DNA from: Lachnospiraceae bacterium
Lineage (GTDB): Bacteria; Bacillota; Clostridia; Lachnospirales; Lachnospiraceae
Direction: 5' to 3'
DNA: 45,974 nucleotides
Assembly: GCA_011959805.1 (NCBI GenBank)
Contig: BLMC01000018.1
Span: forward strand, 1 to 45,974
Position 1 is the first letter of the stretch. Every line of letters starts with the position of its first letter. A model generated the notes under the pieces. That model was not told where the DNA came from. It did not search any database and worked only from the letters and a program-made list of their open reading frames with translations. Position numbers and translations under genes: made by a program. This document shows positions 32,635 through 40,679 of this stretch, piece after piece.

Positions 32635-33273
32635 GTGAGACTAAGAAATGTAACTGGTTCGCGAGAAGTCATTGCAGAAAGCCGTTTTGTGGTTCAGGAA
32701 CCTACAATGTACAAAGGCAGGTGGAACGAAGTTTTTGACAATGAGAATCCAATACAGATTGAAATTGGAATGGGAAAAGGGCAGTTTTTAATGGAGCTTG
32801 CAACAAGAAATCCAGAGATTAATTTTATTGGAATAGAGAAATATTCTACTGTGTTGTTGCGCGCAATTCAAAAGATGGAGGTGCAGGAACTGACGAATCT
32901 GCGCTTTATTCGTATGGATGCGGAGGAAATTTGTGCGGTGTTTAACTGTGGCGAGATTGCAAAAATTTATCTGAATTTTTCAGACCCTTGGCCGAAGGAC
33001 AGACATGCGAAAAGGCGTCTTCCATCGCGGCAGTTTCTTGCGCGTTATAATCAAATTCTTGCGGCTGACGGACGGATTGCGTTCAAGACAGATAATGCTG
33101 CTTTGTTTGATTTTGCACTTGTAGAACAGGAAGCGGCAGGTTGGAAAATCGAGGCAATGACAAGAGATCTCCATCACGACAAGAAGATGTTAGCTGGGAA
33201 CATTATGACAGAATACGAGGAAAAATTTTCTGGATTGGGGAATCCTATTTATAAGTATATTATTTATCGGTAA
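32635..33273 (+). CDS. trmB: tRNA (guanine-N7-)-methyltransferase
   Basis: This 212-residue SAM-dependent enzyme makes m7G46 in the variable loop of tRNA. The start is GTG with GAAGGGA eight to ten bases upstream. The SAM-binding motif EIGMGKGQFLMELA lies at about 42-55, and IGIEKYSTVLLRAI follows. The TrmB signature YLNFSDPWPKDRHAKRRL is at about 112-129, and FKTDNAALFDFAL is near 149. Length is standard. It is followed after 14 bases by mrpE, so the housekeeping tRNA gene appears to share a transcript with the antiporter genes. Confidence 0.95.
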   Translation: MRLRNVTGSREVIAESRFVVQEPTMYKGRWNEVFDNENPIQIEIGMGKGQFLMELATRNPEINFIGIEKYSTVLLRAIQKMEVQELTNLRFIRMDAEEICAVFNCGEIAKIYLNFSDPWPKDRHAKRRLPSRQFLARYNQILAADGRIAFKTDNAALFDFALVEQEAAGWKIEAMTRDLHHDKKMLAGNIMTEYEEKFSGLGNPIYKYIIYR

Positions 33274-33287
33274 AGGGAGGCGGAGAA

Positions 33288-33746
33288 ATGTTTGTCTTGT
33301 TTTTTTTGCTGTGGATTGTATTTAATGGGCAGATTACGATAGAAATTGTGCTGTTTGGTGTGGGTATTTCAGCGGCGCTGTATTGGTTTATCTGTAAATT
33401 TATGGACTACAGCTTAGAGCGGGAGCTTGCTTACCTAAAAAAGAGTGGTTATTTAATACAATATTTGTACCATTTAGTCAAAGAAATTGTCAAAGCCAAC
33501 TTTGCAACAATAAAATTAACTTGTTCTGCAGGCAGGGTTGTAGAGCCAACAATAGTGGTGTTTAACATTCCATTTAAGACAGATACCGCAAGATTTTTGC
33601 TTGCAAATTCTATTACACTCACGCCAGGAACGATTACTGTTGCAGTGGAGGGGGACAAGTTTATTGTACATTGTCTGGACAAGACGTTGGCGAAGGGGAT
33701 AGAATCTTCGGTTTTTGTCAAGCTTTTGAAAAAGATTGAGAACTAG
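33288..33746 (+). CDS. mrpE: Mrp/Mnh antiporter subunit E (MbhA-like)
   Basis: A 152-residue small membrane protein has two N-terminal helices (LFFLLWIVFNGQI..., VLFGVGISAALYWF) and the MrpE core. That core is YLIQYLYHLVKEIVKANFATIKL (about 61-83) and LLANSITLTPGTITVAVEGDKFIVHCLD (about 104-131). It is a peripheral/assembly subunit of Na+/H+ antiporter complexes and of archaeal membrane-bound hydrogenase (MbhA). GGGAGGCGG precedes the ATG. It is first of ten colinear complex genes, whereas in Bacillus MrpE is fifth. Confidence 0.9.
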   Translation: MFVLFFLLWIVFNGQITIEIVLFGVGISAALYWFICKFMDYSLERELAYLKKSGYLIQYLYHLVKEIVKANFATIKLTCSAGRVVEPTIVVFNIPFKTDTARFLLANSITLTPGTITVAVEGDKFIVHCLDKTLAKGIESSVFVKLLKKIEN

Positions 33747-33781
33747 TATGATATTAAAAAATGTAGAAAGGATAAGAACAT

Positions 33782-34123
33782 ATGAACAGTGGAGGTATTG
33801 CACTTGAGACAGCGTTTGAGATTGTTATGACTGTTTTTCCAGTTATCTTGGCTTTGATGGTGTTTCTGTGTCTAATACGGGCGATTAAGGGACCGCGGAT
33901 TGCGGACCGCATTGTGGCAATCAATATGATGGGTACGCTCACAATGGTTATTATTGCCATTCTTGCAGTGAAGATGAATGAGGGATATCTTGTGGATATC
34001 TGTATTATTTATGCGATGATCTCATTTCTTGCAGTGACGCTTTTGACAAAGGTTTATATGGGCGTGTATGCCGAGCGCAAAAAGAAGGAGGCGGAAAGAA
34101 GTGACAATACTAATTTGGATTAG
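33782..34123 (+). CDS. mrpF: Mrp/Mnh antiporter subunit F (MbhB-like)
   Basis: This 113-residue protein has three membrane helices and the conserved MrpF core LCLIRAIKGPRIADRIVAINMMGTL (about 29-53) and DICIIYAMISFLAVTLLTKVY (about 72-92). AAAGGATAAG precedes the ATG. It overlaps the next gene by 23 bases, with the mrpG ribosome binding site (GGAGGCGG, 34087-34094) inside this gene. Confidence 0.92.
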   Translation: MNSGGIALETAFEIVMTVFPVILALMVFLCLIRAIKGPRIADRIVAINMMGTLTMVIIAILAVKMNEGYLVDICIIYAMISFLAVTLLTKVYMGVYAERKKKEAERSDNTNLD

Positions 34124-34457
34124 GTTTTTAATAGGGACTGTATTGTTGTTGTGCGGGATTGTAGTGTTTGGAATTGAGTTATTTGGGGTGTTTCGATTTG
34201 GTTATGTTCTAAATAGAATGCATGCGGCGGCAATGGGAGATACCCTTGGGATTGCATTGAGTATGGGGGGATTAATTATTCTGTGTGGTCTAAATTTTAT
34301 CGCACTCAAGATGATTCTGGTCGTGGTTTTTTTGTGGTTTGCATCTCCTGTATCGTCCCATGTTCTTGCGCGTTTTGAAGTGGCGACGAACGAGGAACTT
34401 GCAAAAGAATGTGATATAAAAGCACTGTCAGAGGAAGAGCAGGAGGGGATAAAATAA
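34101..34457 (+). CDS. mrpG: Mrp/Mnh antiporter subunit G (MbhC-like)
   Basis: A 118-residue protein has three membrane helices and the MrpG core FGVFRFGYVLNRMHAAAMGDTLG (about 29-51). The start is the GTG at 34101, chosen because GGAGGCGG is at the right distance. An in-frame ATG at 34068 lies inside mrpF without a matching ribosome site and would add a charged non-native N-terminus. The C-terminus is a hydrophilic tail (EVATNEELAKECDIKAL...). The stop overlaps the next start by one base. Confidence 0.88.
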   Translation: MTILIWIRFLIGTVLLLCGIVVFGIELFGVFRFGYVLNRMHAAAMGDTLGIALSMGGLIILCGLNFIALKMILVVVFLWFASPVSSHVLARFEVATNEELAKECDIKALSEEEQEGIK

Positions 34458-34744
34458 TGCAAGTATTTCAGATGGTATTGTTTTTATTTTTGATTGTATG
34501 TGCGATATCCGTTAGTTTTTCCAAAAATTTGTTGAATTCAATTATTATCTTTATGTCCTACAGCTTAATTATGTCGATTATATGGATTTTGCTGGAATCG
34601 CCAGATCTTGCAATTACGGAGGCGGCAGTTGGTGCAGGAATTACAAGTATTTTGTTTTTTGTCACACTCAAAAAAATTCATGCGATTGTGGCGATTGACG
34701 AGGACAAGGAGGATGTTATGGAGAAGAAAGGGGGAACAAAATGA
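34457..34744 (+). CDS. MbhD-like (DUF4040) subunit
   Basis: A 95-residue protein has three helices. SFSKNLLNSIIIFMSYSLIMSIIW (about 20-43) and ESPDLAITEAAVGAGITSILFFVTLKK (about 47-73) match the DUF4040 domain. In Bacillus this is part of the MrpA C-terminus; in archaeal Mbh it is the separate protein MbhD. A conserved Glu (EAAVGAG) in the membrane is a recognised feature of this domain. AGGAGGGG precedes the ATG. The stop overlaps the next start by four bases (ATGA). Confidence 0.88.
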   Translation: MQVFQMVLFLFLIVCAISVSFSKNLLNSIIIFMSYSLIMSIIWILLESPDLAITEAAVGAGITSILFFVTLKKIHAIVAIDEDKEDVMEKKGGTK

Positions 34745-35703
34745 GTCGTCTATTATCTGAGGAAGAGTATCGCAAGACGAAGGCATTTCAAATTAGGCGT
34801 TGGTATCGCGGTGAAAAAGACCCTTATCTTGGAACAGTTGAATTAAAGCCCCAGAAGCCTTTTGCCGAAGATATCAATACTATGAAGCAGCGCATTCATG
34901 ACGAGGCAATCTTAAAAAGAAAGATTTATGATATTGAGCACAATCGAAAAATTCAGATTTTTTTAAAGTTTTACAAATTTATTTCTATACTGTTTGTGTT
35001 TACATTAATTGGAATTCTCCTATATATGGTGTCGTATTTGCCACCTGTGGGAAATGCAGCAAACCCTGACAATAATGAGGTTGCCACCAAGTATATTGAA
35101 GATGCCATGAAGGATACAGGAGCAGTCAATATTGTCACTGGTATGATTCTGGATTATCGTGCGTTTGACACGCTTGGCGAGTCAAATGTGCTGTTTATCG
35201 CGACCTGTACTGTGTTGATTTTGCTTCGGGTTGACAATAATTCCAAGAAAGAGAAAGAGGAAGCAAATGATCGTCTCTATGAACCCAAGAATGATATTAT
35301 TTTGCAGAAGGTTGCATTTTTTCTGGTTCCAATGATAATTATTTTTGGAATTTATGTGATTTTAAATGGGCATTTGTCTCCTGGAGGAGGCTTTTCTGGC
35401 GGCGCAATCATTGGTTCGGGACTAATTTTATATGTCAATGCTTTTGGGTTTCGGAAGATAGAGCGCTTTTTCACTCAGAAGACTTACAAGTGGATTTGCT
35501 TTGTGGCTCTGCTATTTTACTGTCTTGCAAAGACATATTCTTTTTACTGTGGAGCACATCATCTTGAGACAGGAATTCCGCTTGGCACACCGGGGGCTAT
35601 TTTAAGTTCTGGTCTGATTTTGCCGCTCAATATTTGTGTTGGTATGGTGGTTGCTTGTACCATGTATGCATTCTATGCCATGTTTCGCAAAGGAGGTTTT
35701 TAA
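34741..35703 (+). CDS. MbhE-MrpB fusion subunit with cytoplasmic extension
   Basis: This 320-residue protein joins parts normally encoded separately. Residues 1 to about 72 are a hydrophilic, charged extension. One helix follows (FISILFVFTLIGILLYMVSYLPP, about 80-102), then the MbhE-type motif VTGMILDYRAFDTLGESNVL (about 132-151), equivalent to the second half of the MrpA C-terminus. After a linker comes an MrpB domain with NGHLSPGGGFSGGAIIGSGLILY (about 209-231) and ETGIPLGTPGAILSSGLILPLNI. It is translationally coupled to the upstream gene. The N-terminal extension resembles no domain I know. Confidence 0.85.
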   Translation: MSRLLSEEEYRKTKAFQIRRWYRGEKDPYLGTVELKPQKPFAEDINTMKQRIHDEAILKRKIYDIEHNRKIQIFLKFYKFISILFVFTLIGILLYMVSYLPPVGNAANPDNNEVATKYIEDAMKDTGAVNIVTGMILDYRAFDTLGESNVLFIATCTVLILLRVDNNSKKEKEEANDRLYEPKNDIILQKVAFFLVPMIIIFGIYVILNGHLSPGGGFSGGAIIGSGLILYVNAFGFRKIERFFTQKTYKWICFVALLFYCLAKTYSFYCGAHHLETGIPLGTPGAILSSGLILPLNICVGMVVACTMYAFYAMFRKGGF

Positions 35704-35704
35704 T

Positions 35705-36079
35705 ATGGGAGGAAATCTATTTGCAAACTATGGGGAAGCAGTTGCCATGATTTTGTTTGGGATTGGATTTTCTAATCTTCTGCTACAGAAAAATTTAATT
35801 AAGAAAATAATCGGTTTGAACATAATGGATACGGCAATATATCTATTTCTTGCAGAAAAAGGTTTTATTGCTGGAAGAGTGGCACCCATTGTTGTAGATG
35901 GAAATACCAGTGTGGAAAACTATATCAATCCTGTTCCAAGTGGACTGGTATTGACAGGGATTGTCGTGTCGGTTTCTGTGACAGCACTAATGCTTTCCCT
36001 TACAATTCGACTTTATAGAAGATATCATACACTGGATATGGATGAAATCTCTACTATGCTCAAAAAGGAGGACCAGTGA
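35705..36079 (+). CDS. mrpC: Mrp/Mnh antiporter subunit C (MbhG/NuoK-like)
   Basis: A 124-residue NuoK homologue has three helices. Core motifs are GIGFSNLLLQKNLIKKIIGLNIMDTAIYLFL (about 18-48) and DGNTSVENYINPVPSGLVLTGIVVSVSVTALML (about 63-95, the PxPxALVLTxIVI motif with Ser for Ala). The start is the ATG at 35705, directly behind AAAGGAGG (35690-35697). A longer frame upstream would overlap the preceding gene by over 60 bases. Confidence 0.92.
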   Translation: MGGNLFANYGEAVAMILFGIGFSNLLLQKNLIKKIIGLNIMDTAIYLFLAEKGFIAGRVAPIVVDGNTSVENYINPVPSGLVLTGIVVSVSVTALMLSLTIRLYRRYHTLDMDEISTMLKKEDQ

Positions 36080-37596
36080 TGGATTTTGTACAAAATTTTC
36101 CATTTTTTAGCATTTTACTGTCGCTTGGTTCTGGTGTACTGACATCAATAATGAGCAAGCGGGTGGCACGTTTATGGAACACGTTGATTTTGCTTGTAAT
36201 TACATTGATGTCAGCGGTATTGTTTGTATATATGTTAGATGTGCAAGAACCCTATACATTTATGATGGGACATTTTCCAGCGCCTTGGGGAAATGAGATT
36301 AGAGCAGGAGTGCTTGAGGCGGGTATGGCACTTTTTTTCTGCCTGATTATGTTGTTTTCGTTGGTTGGAGGACAGGAACATCTGGATGCGGAGATTGAGG
36401 ATACCAAAATTAATCTGTATTATATTATGATTAATTTGCTTCTAAGTTCATTGTTGGCATTAATATATACAAATGACCTTTTTACGGCCTATGTCTTTGT
36501 GGAAATTAATACCATTAGCGCATGTGGTCTAATTATGATTACACAGAGTGGACGGACAATTGAAGCGGCGACACGCTATATGATAATGGCTTCGCTCGGT
36601 TCTGGTCTGCTTTTGATGGGACTTTGTGTTTTGTATGACATTACAGGGCATCTATTGATGAGCAATATTAAAACTAGTATTGCATATGTCTATGCGCAGG
36701 GGACTTATAATATTCCGCTAATTGCTTCGATTGGTATGGTGGTGGTTGGTCTTGCGATTAAGAGTGCACTTTATCCGTTTCATACATGGCTTCCCGATGC
36801 ATATGGCTATTCGACAGTATCCAGCGCGGCGATTTTGTCAAGTCTTGTGTCAAAAGGATATATTTTTCTGTTAATCAAAATCTTTTTTCGTGTGGTTGGG
36901 TTTGAAATTATTGTGGACACGAGAATTGTTAATATTTTGTTTGTGTTTGGACTTCTGGGTATGATTATGGGGTCAATCAATGCAATATTGGAAAATGATA
37001 TTCGTCGTATGATTGCTTTCTCATCAGTTGCCCAGATAGGATATATCTATATGGGTTTTGGCCTTGGAACAACAATAGGCATTGTGGCAAGCATCTTTCA
37101 TATTTTATCGCACGCTTCCACAAAATCACTCTTGTTTGTCGCGGGAGTGGGGCTTACAGACGCTTCTGGAGGGAGTCGGAAATTTGCTGATTTGACAGGT
37201 AGCGGTTTTCGCAATCCTATGGCGGGGGTTGCATTTACAATCGGTGCATGCTCTATGGTAGGAATTCCATTGTTTTCTGGATTTATCAGCAAGATGCAGT
37301 TTGCGGAAGCAGCAGTACAAAATAGCCTACAAAAAATGCTTCCAACGCTGATTTGTCTGGCGATTAGCACTGTGCTCAACGCTATTTACTTTATGAAAAC
37401 GGTAATACGGATCTATACGCCAGCGAGCAAAAAGGTAAAGAATACACAGGCAGGAGAGGCGGCAATAATCGGCATTCGAGAACATCCACTGTACAATATA
37501 GCACTGGTGTTTATGATTTTGCTCAATGTAGTGCTTGGGTGTTGTTCTCAACCAATTGTAGACTGGATTACAAATGGTCTGATGATGTTTGGATAA
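36079..37596 (+). CDS. Antiporter subunit 1 (MrpD/MbhH, NuoN-like)
   Basis: This 505-residue polytopic protein of the proton-translocating NuoL/M/N family is likely the MrpD/MbhH position. Two intramembrane charges are kept: Glu142 in VFVEINTISACGL (helix 5) and Lys228 in GLAIKSALYPFHTWLPDAY (helix 7). A lysine in SSLVSKGYIFLLIK (helix 8) and AFSSVAQIGYIYMG (amphipathic region) are also kept. AAGGAGGA sits seven bases upstream of the ATG at 36079; a GTG three bases earlier is possible. The stop of mrpC overlaps this start by one base (TGATG). Confidence 0.9.
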   Translation: MDFVQNFPFFSILLSLGSGVLTSIMSKRVARLWNTLILLVITLMSAVLFVYMLDVQEPYTFMMGHFPAPWGNEIRAGVLEAGMALFFCLIMLFSLVGGQEHLDAEIEDTKINLYYIMINLLLSSLLALIYTNDLFTAYVFVEINTISACGLIMITQSGRTIEAATRYMIMASLGSGLLLMGLCVLYDITGHLLMSNIKTSIAYVYAQGTYNIPLIASIGMVVVGLAIKSALYPFHTWLPDAYGYSTVSSAAILSSLVSKGYIFLLIKIFFRVVGFEIIVDTRIVNILFVFGLLGMIMGSINAILENDIRRMIAFSSVAQIGYIYMGFGLGTTIGIVASIFHILSHASTKSLLFVAGVGLTDASGGSRKFADLTGSGFRNPMAGVAFTIGACSMVGIPLFSGFISKMQFAEAAVQNSLQKMLPTLICLAISTVLNAIYFMKTVIRIYTPASKKVKNTQAGEAAIIGIREHPLYNIALVFMILLNVVLGCCSQPIVDWITNGLMMFG

Positions 37597-37611
37597 AAAG
37601 GGAGGATTGTG

Positions 37612-39153
37612 ATGAACTACATGATTTTATTTTCGATGGTCCTGCCGGTCCTTGCGGGATTTATCCTGCTTTTTTTGCCAGACAATCTATTTGTGAATAG
37701 ACAATATCTTATAAGGGTTACTGGAGTAGCATTTGTGATATGTGCGCTTGTTGCTATTTTGGTAATCAGCGGTGCAGTTGGACAAAGATTGCTTTTGTTT
37801 TTTCTGATTGACGAGATTCCAGTATATTTTGCAGTTGATAATCTAGGCCGACTTTTTGCCGGGATTGTAATTCTAGTCTTTTTGCTGGCAGGTTTTTTCT
37901 CGTTTGTATATATGTCTCACGAGAAGAATGAGAAACGATATTACAGTTTTTATCTAATTACTTTTGGTGTGTTGATGGGATTGTGTTTTGCTGGAAATCT
38001 TGTGACACTATATCTTTTTTATGAGTTCATGACGCTTGCATCAATGCCGCTTGTGCTTCACTCTGGTTCAAAAGAGGCGGTTATGGCTGGACTAAAATAT
38101 ATGTTTTATTCCTTCTGCGGTGCCTATATGGCACTGTTTGGAATTTATTTTCTATATCAGTACGCCTGTGTTTTTGAAACGACAGGGGCAGAGTTTTCAG
38201 CTTCTAGCGATATGACGCGCATGATGGGTTTTGTGGCGGGCGGTTGGCTTGATACACACGCTGTTGCGCAGTCGGGAAATATTGAGATGTGTCTGATTGC
38301 AGTATTTTTGATGATTGTGGGATTTGGGGTGAAAGCAGGATGTTTTCCATTTCATGCATGGCTTCCCACGGCACATCCTGTTGCACCGGCACCGGCCTCT
38401 GCGTTTTTGTCTGGAATTATTGTAAAAGGTGGGGTTCTGGCACTTGTTCGGACAGTGTATTATTGTGTCGGTGCGGATTTTCTGCGCGGAACATGGGTGC
38501 AGATGATTTGGGGCATTCTTGCAGTAGTAACGCTTGTGATGGGATCAACACTTGCATTTAAGGAAAAAGTATTAAAAAAAAGGCTTGCCTACTCGACAGT
38601 ATCCAATCTTTCTTATATATTGTTGGGGTTGTCTATGTTAAATATGACTGCGTTTACAGGGAGCTTATTGCATGTGATATTTCATGCGGTAATCAAAAGT
38701 GCATTGTTTCTGTCAGCGGGTGCATTAATATTTATTACAGGACGCACAAAGGTCAATGAGTATATGGGACTTGGCAAAAGAATGCCAGTTCTCTTCTGGA
38801 GTTATACCATTGTATCATTAGGACTAATTGGTATTCCGCCGACAAGTGGCGTGGTGAGCAAGTGGTATTTGGCGATAGGTTGCCTTGAAAATGATTTAGT
38901 TGGCCTTTCTTGGATTGGACCGGCTGCATTGTTGGTTTCTGCACTTTTGACAGCAGGGTATCTGCTTCCAATCAGTGTGCGCGGATTTTTGAAAGAGCCT
39001 GACTATGAGGCGGTACGCAATGATTACAAAGAGCCACATCTAATGATGCTAATTCCAATTGGATTGCTTGCAGTCATTACATTTGTGCTTGGATTGTATC
39101 CGACACCTTTGATTCAATGGATACAAAACGAGATTGCTGTTGGATTATTTTAG
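37612..39153 (+). CDS. Antiporter subunit 2 (NuoM/MrpD-like)
   Basis: A 513-residue polytopic protein of the NuoL/M/N family retains Glu138 (FYEFMTLASMPLV) and Lys241 (GFGVKAGCFPFHAWLP). It also has SGIIVKGG (helix 8 lysine) and the AYSTVSNLSYILLG motif. GGGAGG is placed for the ATG at 37612; GTG at 37609 is an alternative. It is not needed in a standard Mrp complex, which already has MrpD, so it is an additional ion channel unit. Confidence 0.9.
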   Translation: MNYMILFSMVLPVLAGFILLFLPDNLFVNRQYLIRVTGVAFVICALVAILVISGAVGQRLLLFFLIDEIPVYFAVDNLGRLFAGIVILVFLLAGFFSFVYMSHEKNEKRYYSFYLITFGVLMGLCFAGNLVTLYLFYEFMTLASMPLVLHSGSKEAVMAGLKYMFYSFCGAYMALFGIYFLYQYACVFETTGAEFSASSDMTRMMGFVAGGWLDTHAVAQSGNIEMCLIAVFLMIVGFGVKAGCFPFHAWLPTAHPVAPAPASAFLSGIIVKGGVLALVRTVYYCVGADFLRGTWVQMIWGILAVVTLVMGSTLAFKEKVLKKRLAYSTVSNLSYILLGLSMLNMTAFTGSLLHVIFHAVIKSALFLSAGALIFITGRTKVNEYMGLGKRMPVLFWSYTIVSLGLIGIPPTSGVVSKWYLAIGCLENDLVGLSWIGPAALLVSALLTAGYLLPISVRGFLKEPDYEAVRNDYKEPHLMMLIPIGLLAVITFVLGLYPTPLIQWIQNEIAVGLF

Positions 39154-39169
39154 GAGGGGGTAGAATCTC

Positions 39170-40663
39170 ATGATTTTTGGTTTGATGCTCACGGTGATAC
39201 TGCTTCCCTTTGTGGGTGGAGTGCTGTTGCAGCTTATAAAGTTTAAGAATAAGCGAAACAAAGAGAGTTATATCTTTTTGTATGTGTTGCTCAATACCTT
39301 GTTGACTTATGTGCTGTTGTCACACGGTCCAACGGAGCTAATTCAGGTTATTAATTTTGCCGGAGCAAAGCTTGATTTTTCTTTTAAAATTGATGGTATG
39401 AGTATAGTATTTGCAGGACTGGTTTCGACACTTTGGCCACTCGCAACGCTATATTCCTTTCCCTATATGGAACACGAGCATAATGGGCGCGTTCATGAAA
39501 ATATATTTTATTTGTTTTATACAACAACATATGGGGTGACTCTTGGGGTTGCAATGTCAGGAAATCTGTTGACAATGTACTGTTTCTATGAACTTTTGAC
39601 GCTTGTGACAGTTCCGCTTGTAATGCATACATTGACCAAGGAAGCAGTACACGCAAGTCGCAAATACTTTTATTATTCGCTGGGCGGCGCTGCATTTGCT
39701 TTTATCGGTTTGATTTTTCTTGTCGTTTATGGAGATAGTCTTGCGTTTACCTACGGTGGTGTGTTGAATTTGTCACAGATAGGTGATAAGAAGGATTTAC
39801 TGTTATTGATATATGTATTGGCATTTATGGGTTTTGGCGTCAAGGCCGCTGTCTGTCCATTTAATGCGTGGCTTCCGCAAGCAGGAGTGGCACCAACGCC
39901 TGTCACAGCGCTTTTACATGCGGTGGCAGTTGTAAAATCTGGCGCCTTTGCAATTATGCGTCTGACATATTATGGTTTTGGCATGGAATTTCTGCGGGGT
40001 TCGTGGGCACAATACTTGCTTTTGTGTATTGTAATTTTTACAATTGTGTATGGCTGTAGTATGGCTGTTAAGGAGACGCATATTAAGCGTAGACTTGCAT
40101 TCTCAACAATATCTAATCTATCCTATATTTTATTTGGCGTTTTAATAATGAGTCCTCTTGGCCTTGTCGGAGCACTGTGTCATATGGTATTTCATGGTGT
40201 GATGAAAATTTGTTCTTTTTTCTGTGCAGGTGCAATGATTACGCAGGCACACGTAAATTATGTGCATGAAACGGATGGACTAGCAAAAAAAATGCCAAAA
40301 ATATTTGTAATTTTTACAATATCTTCGTTTGCGTTAATGGGAGTGCCTGGGCTTTGCGGTTTTGCGTCAAAATGGCATCTTGCAAAAGCGGCATTTGCGA
40401 GTGGGAATATGTTGGCGATTGTAGGAGTTGGAGGGCTTTTGATTTCGGCGCTTCTCACAGCAATTTATATGCTTAGCATTGTAGTTCGCGCATATTTTCC
40501 GGGAAATGAGTTCGATTATGAAAAGTTGTCTGATGATATCCATGACCCGGACTGGCGTATGGTGTTTCCACTGTTTTTGTTTGTGATTGCAATGGTGGTG
40601 ATTGGGGTGTACAATGCACCGCTTGTAAACTTTTTTACAAGCGTGGCAAGTGGACGAATCTAG
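39170..40663 (+). CDS. Antiporter subunit 3 (NuoM/MrpD-like)
   Basis: This 497-residue polytopic protein retains Glu141 (CFYELLTLVTVPLV) and Lys225 (GFGVKAAVCPFNAWLP, with Asn in place of the usual His). VVKSGAFAIMRL and AFSTISNLSYILFG are also present. It is closely similar to subunit 2 in layout (both have LLTL/MTLA.VPLVxH after the Glu), which suggests duplication. AGGAGGGGG lies about ten bases upstream of the ATG. Confidence 0.9.
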   Translation: MIFGLMLTVILLPFVGGVLLQLIKFKNKRNKESYIFLYVLLNTLLTYVLLSHGPTELIQVINFAGAKLDFSFKIDGMSIVFAGLVSTLWPLATLYSFPYMEHEHNGRVHENIFYLFYTTTYGVTLGVAMSGNLLTMYCFYELLTLVTVPLVMHTLTKEAVHASRKYFYYSLGGAAFAFIGLIFLVVYGDSLAFTYGGVLNLSQIGDKKDLLLLIYVLAFMGFGVKAAVCPFNAWLPQAGVAPTPVTALLHAVAVVKSGAFAIMRLTYYGFGMEFLRGSWAQYLLLCIVIFTIVYGCSMAVKETHIKRRLAFSTISNLSYILFGVLIMSPLGLVGALCHMVFHGVMKICSFFCAGAMITQAHVNYVHETDGLAKKMPKIFVIFTISSFALMGVPGLCGFASKWHLAKAAFASGNMLAIVGVGGLLISALLTAIYMLSIVVRAYFPGNEFDYEKLSDDIHDPDWRMVFPLFLFVIAMVVIGVYNAPLVNFFTSVASGRI

Positions 40664-40679
40664 GGAGGAGTGTTGCAAA

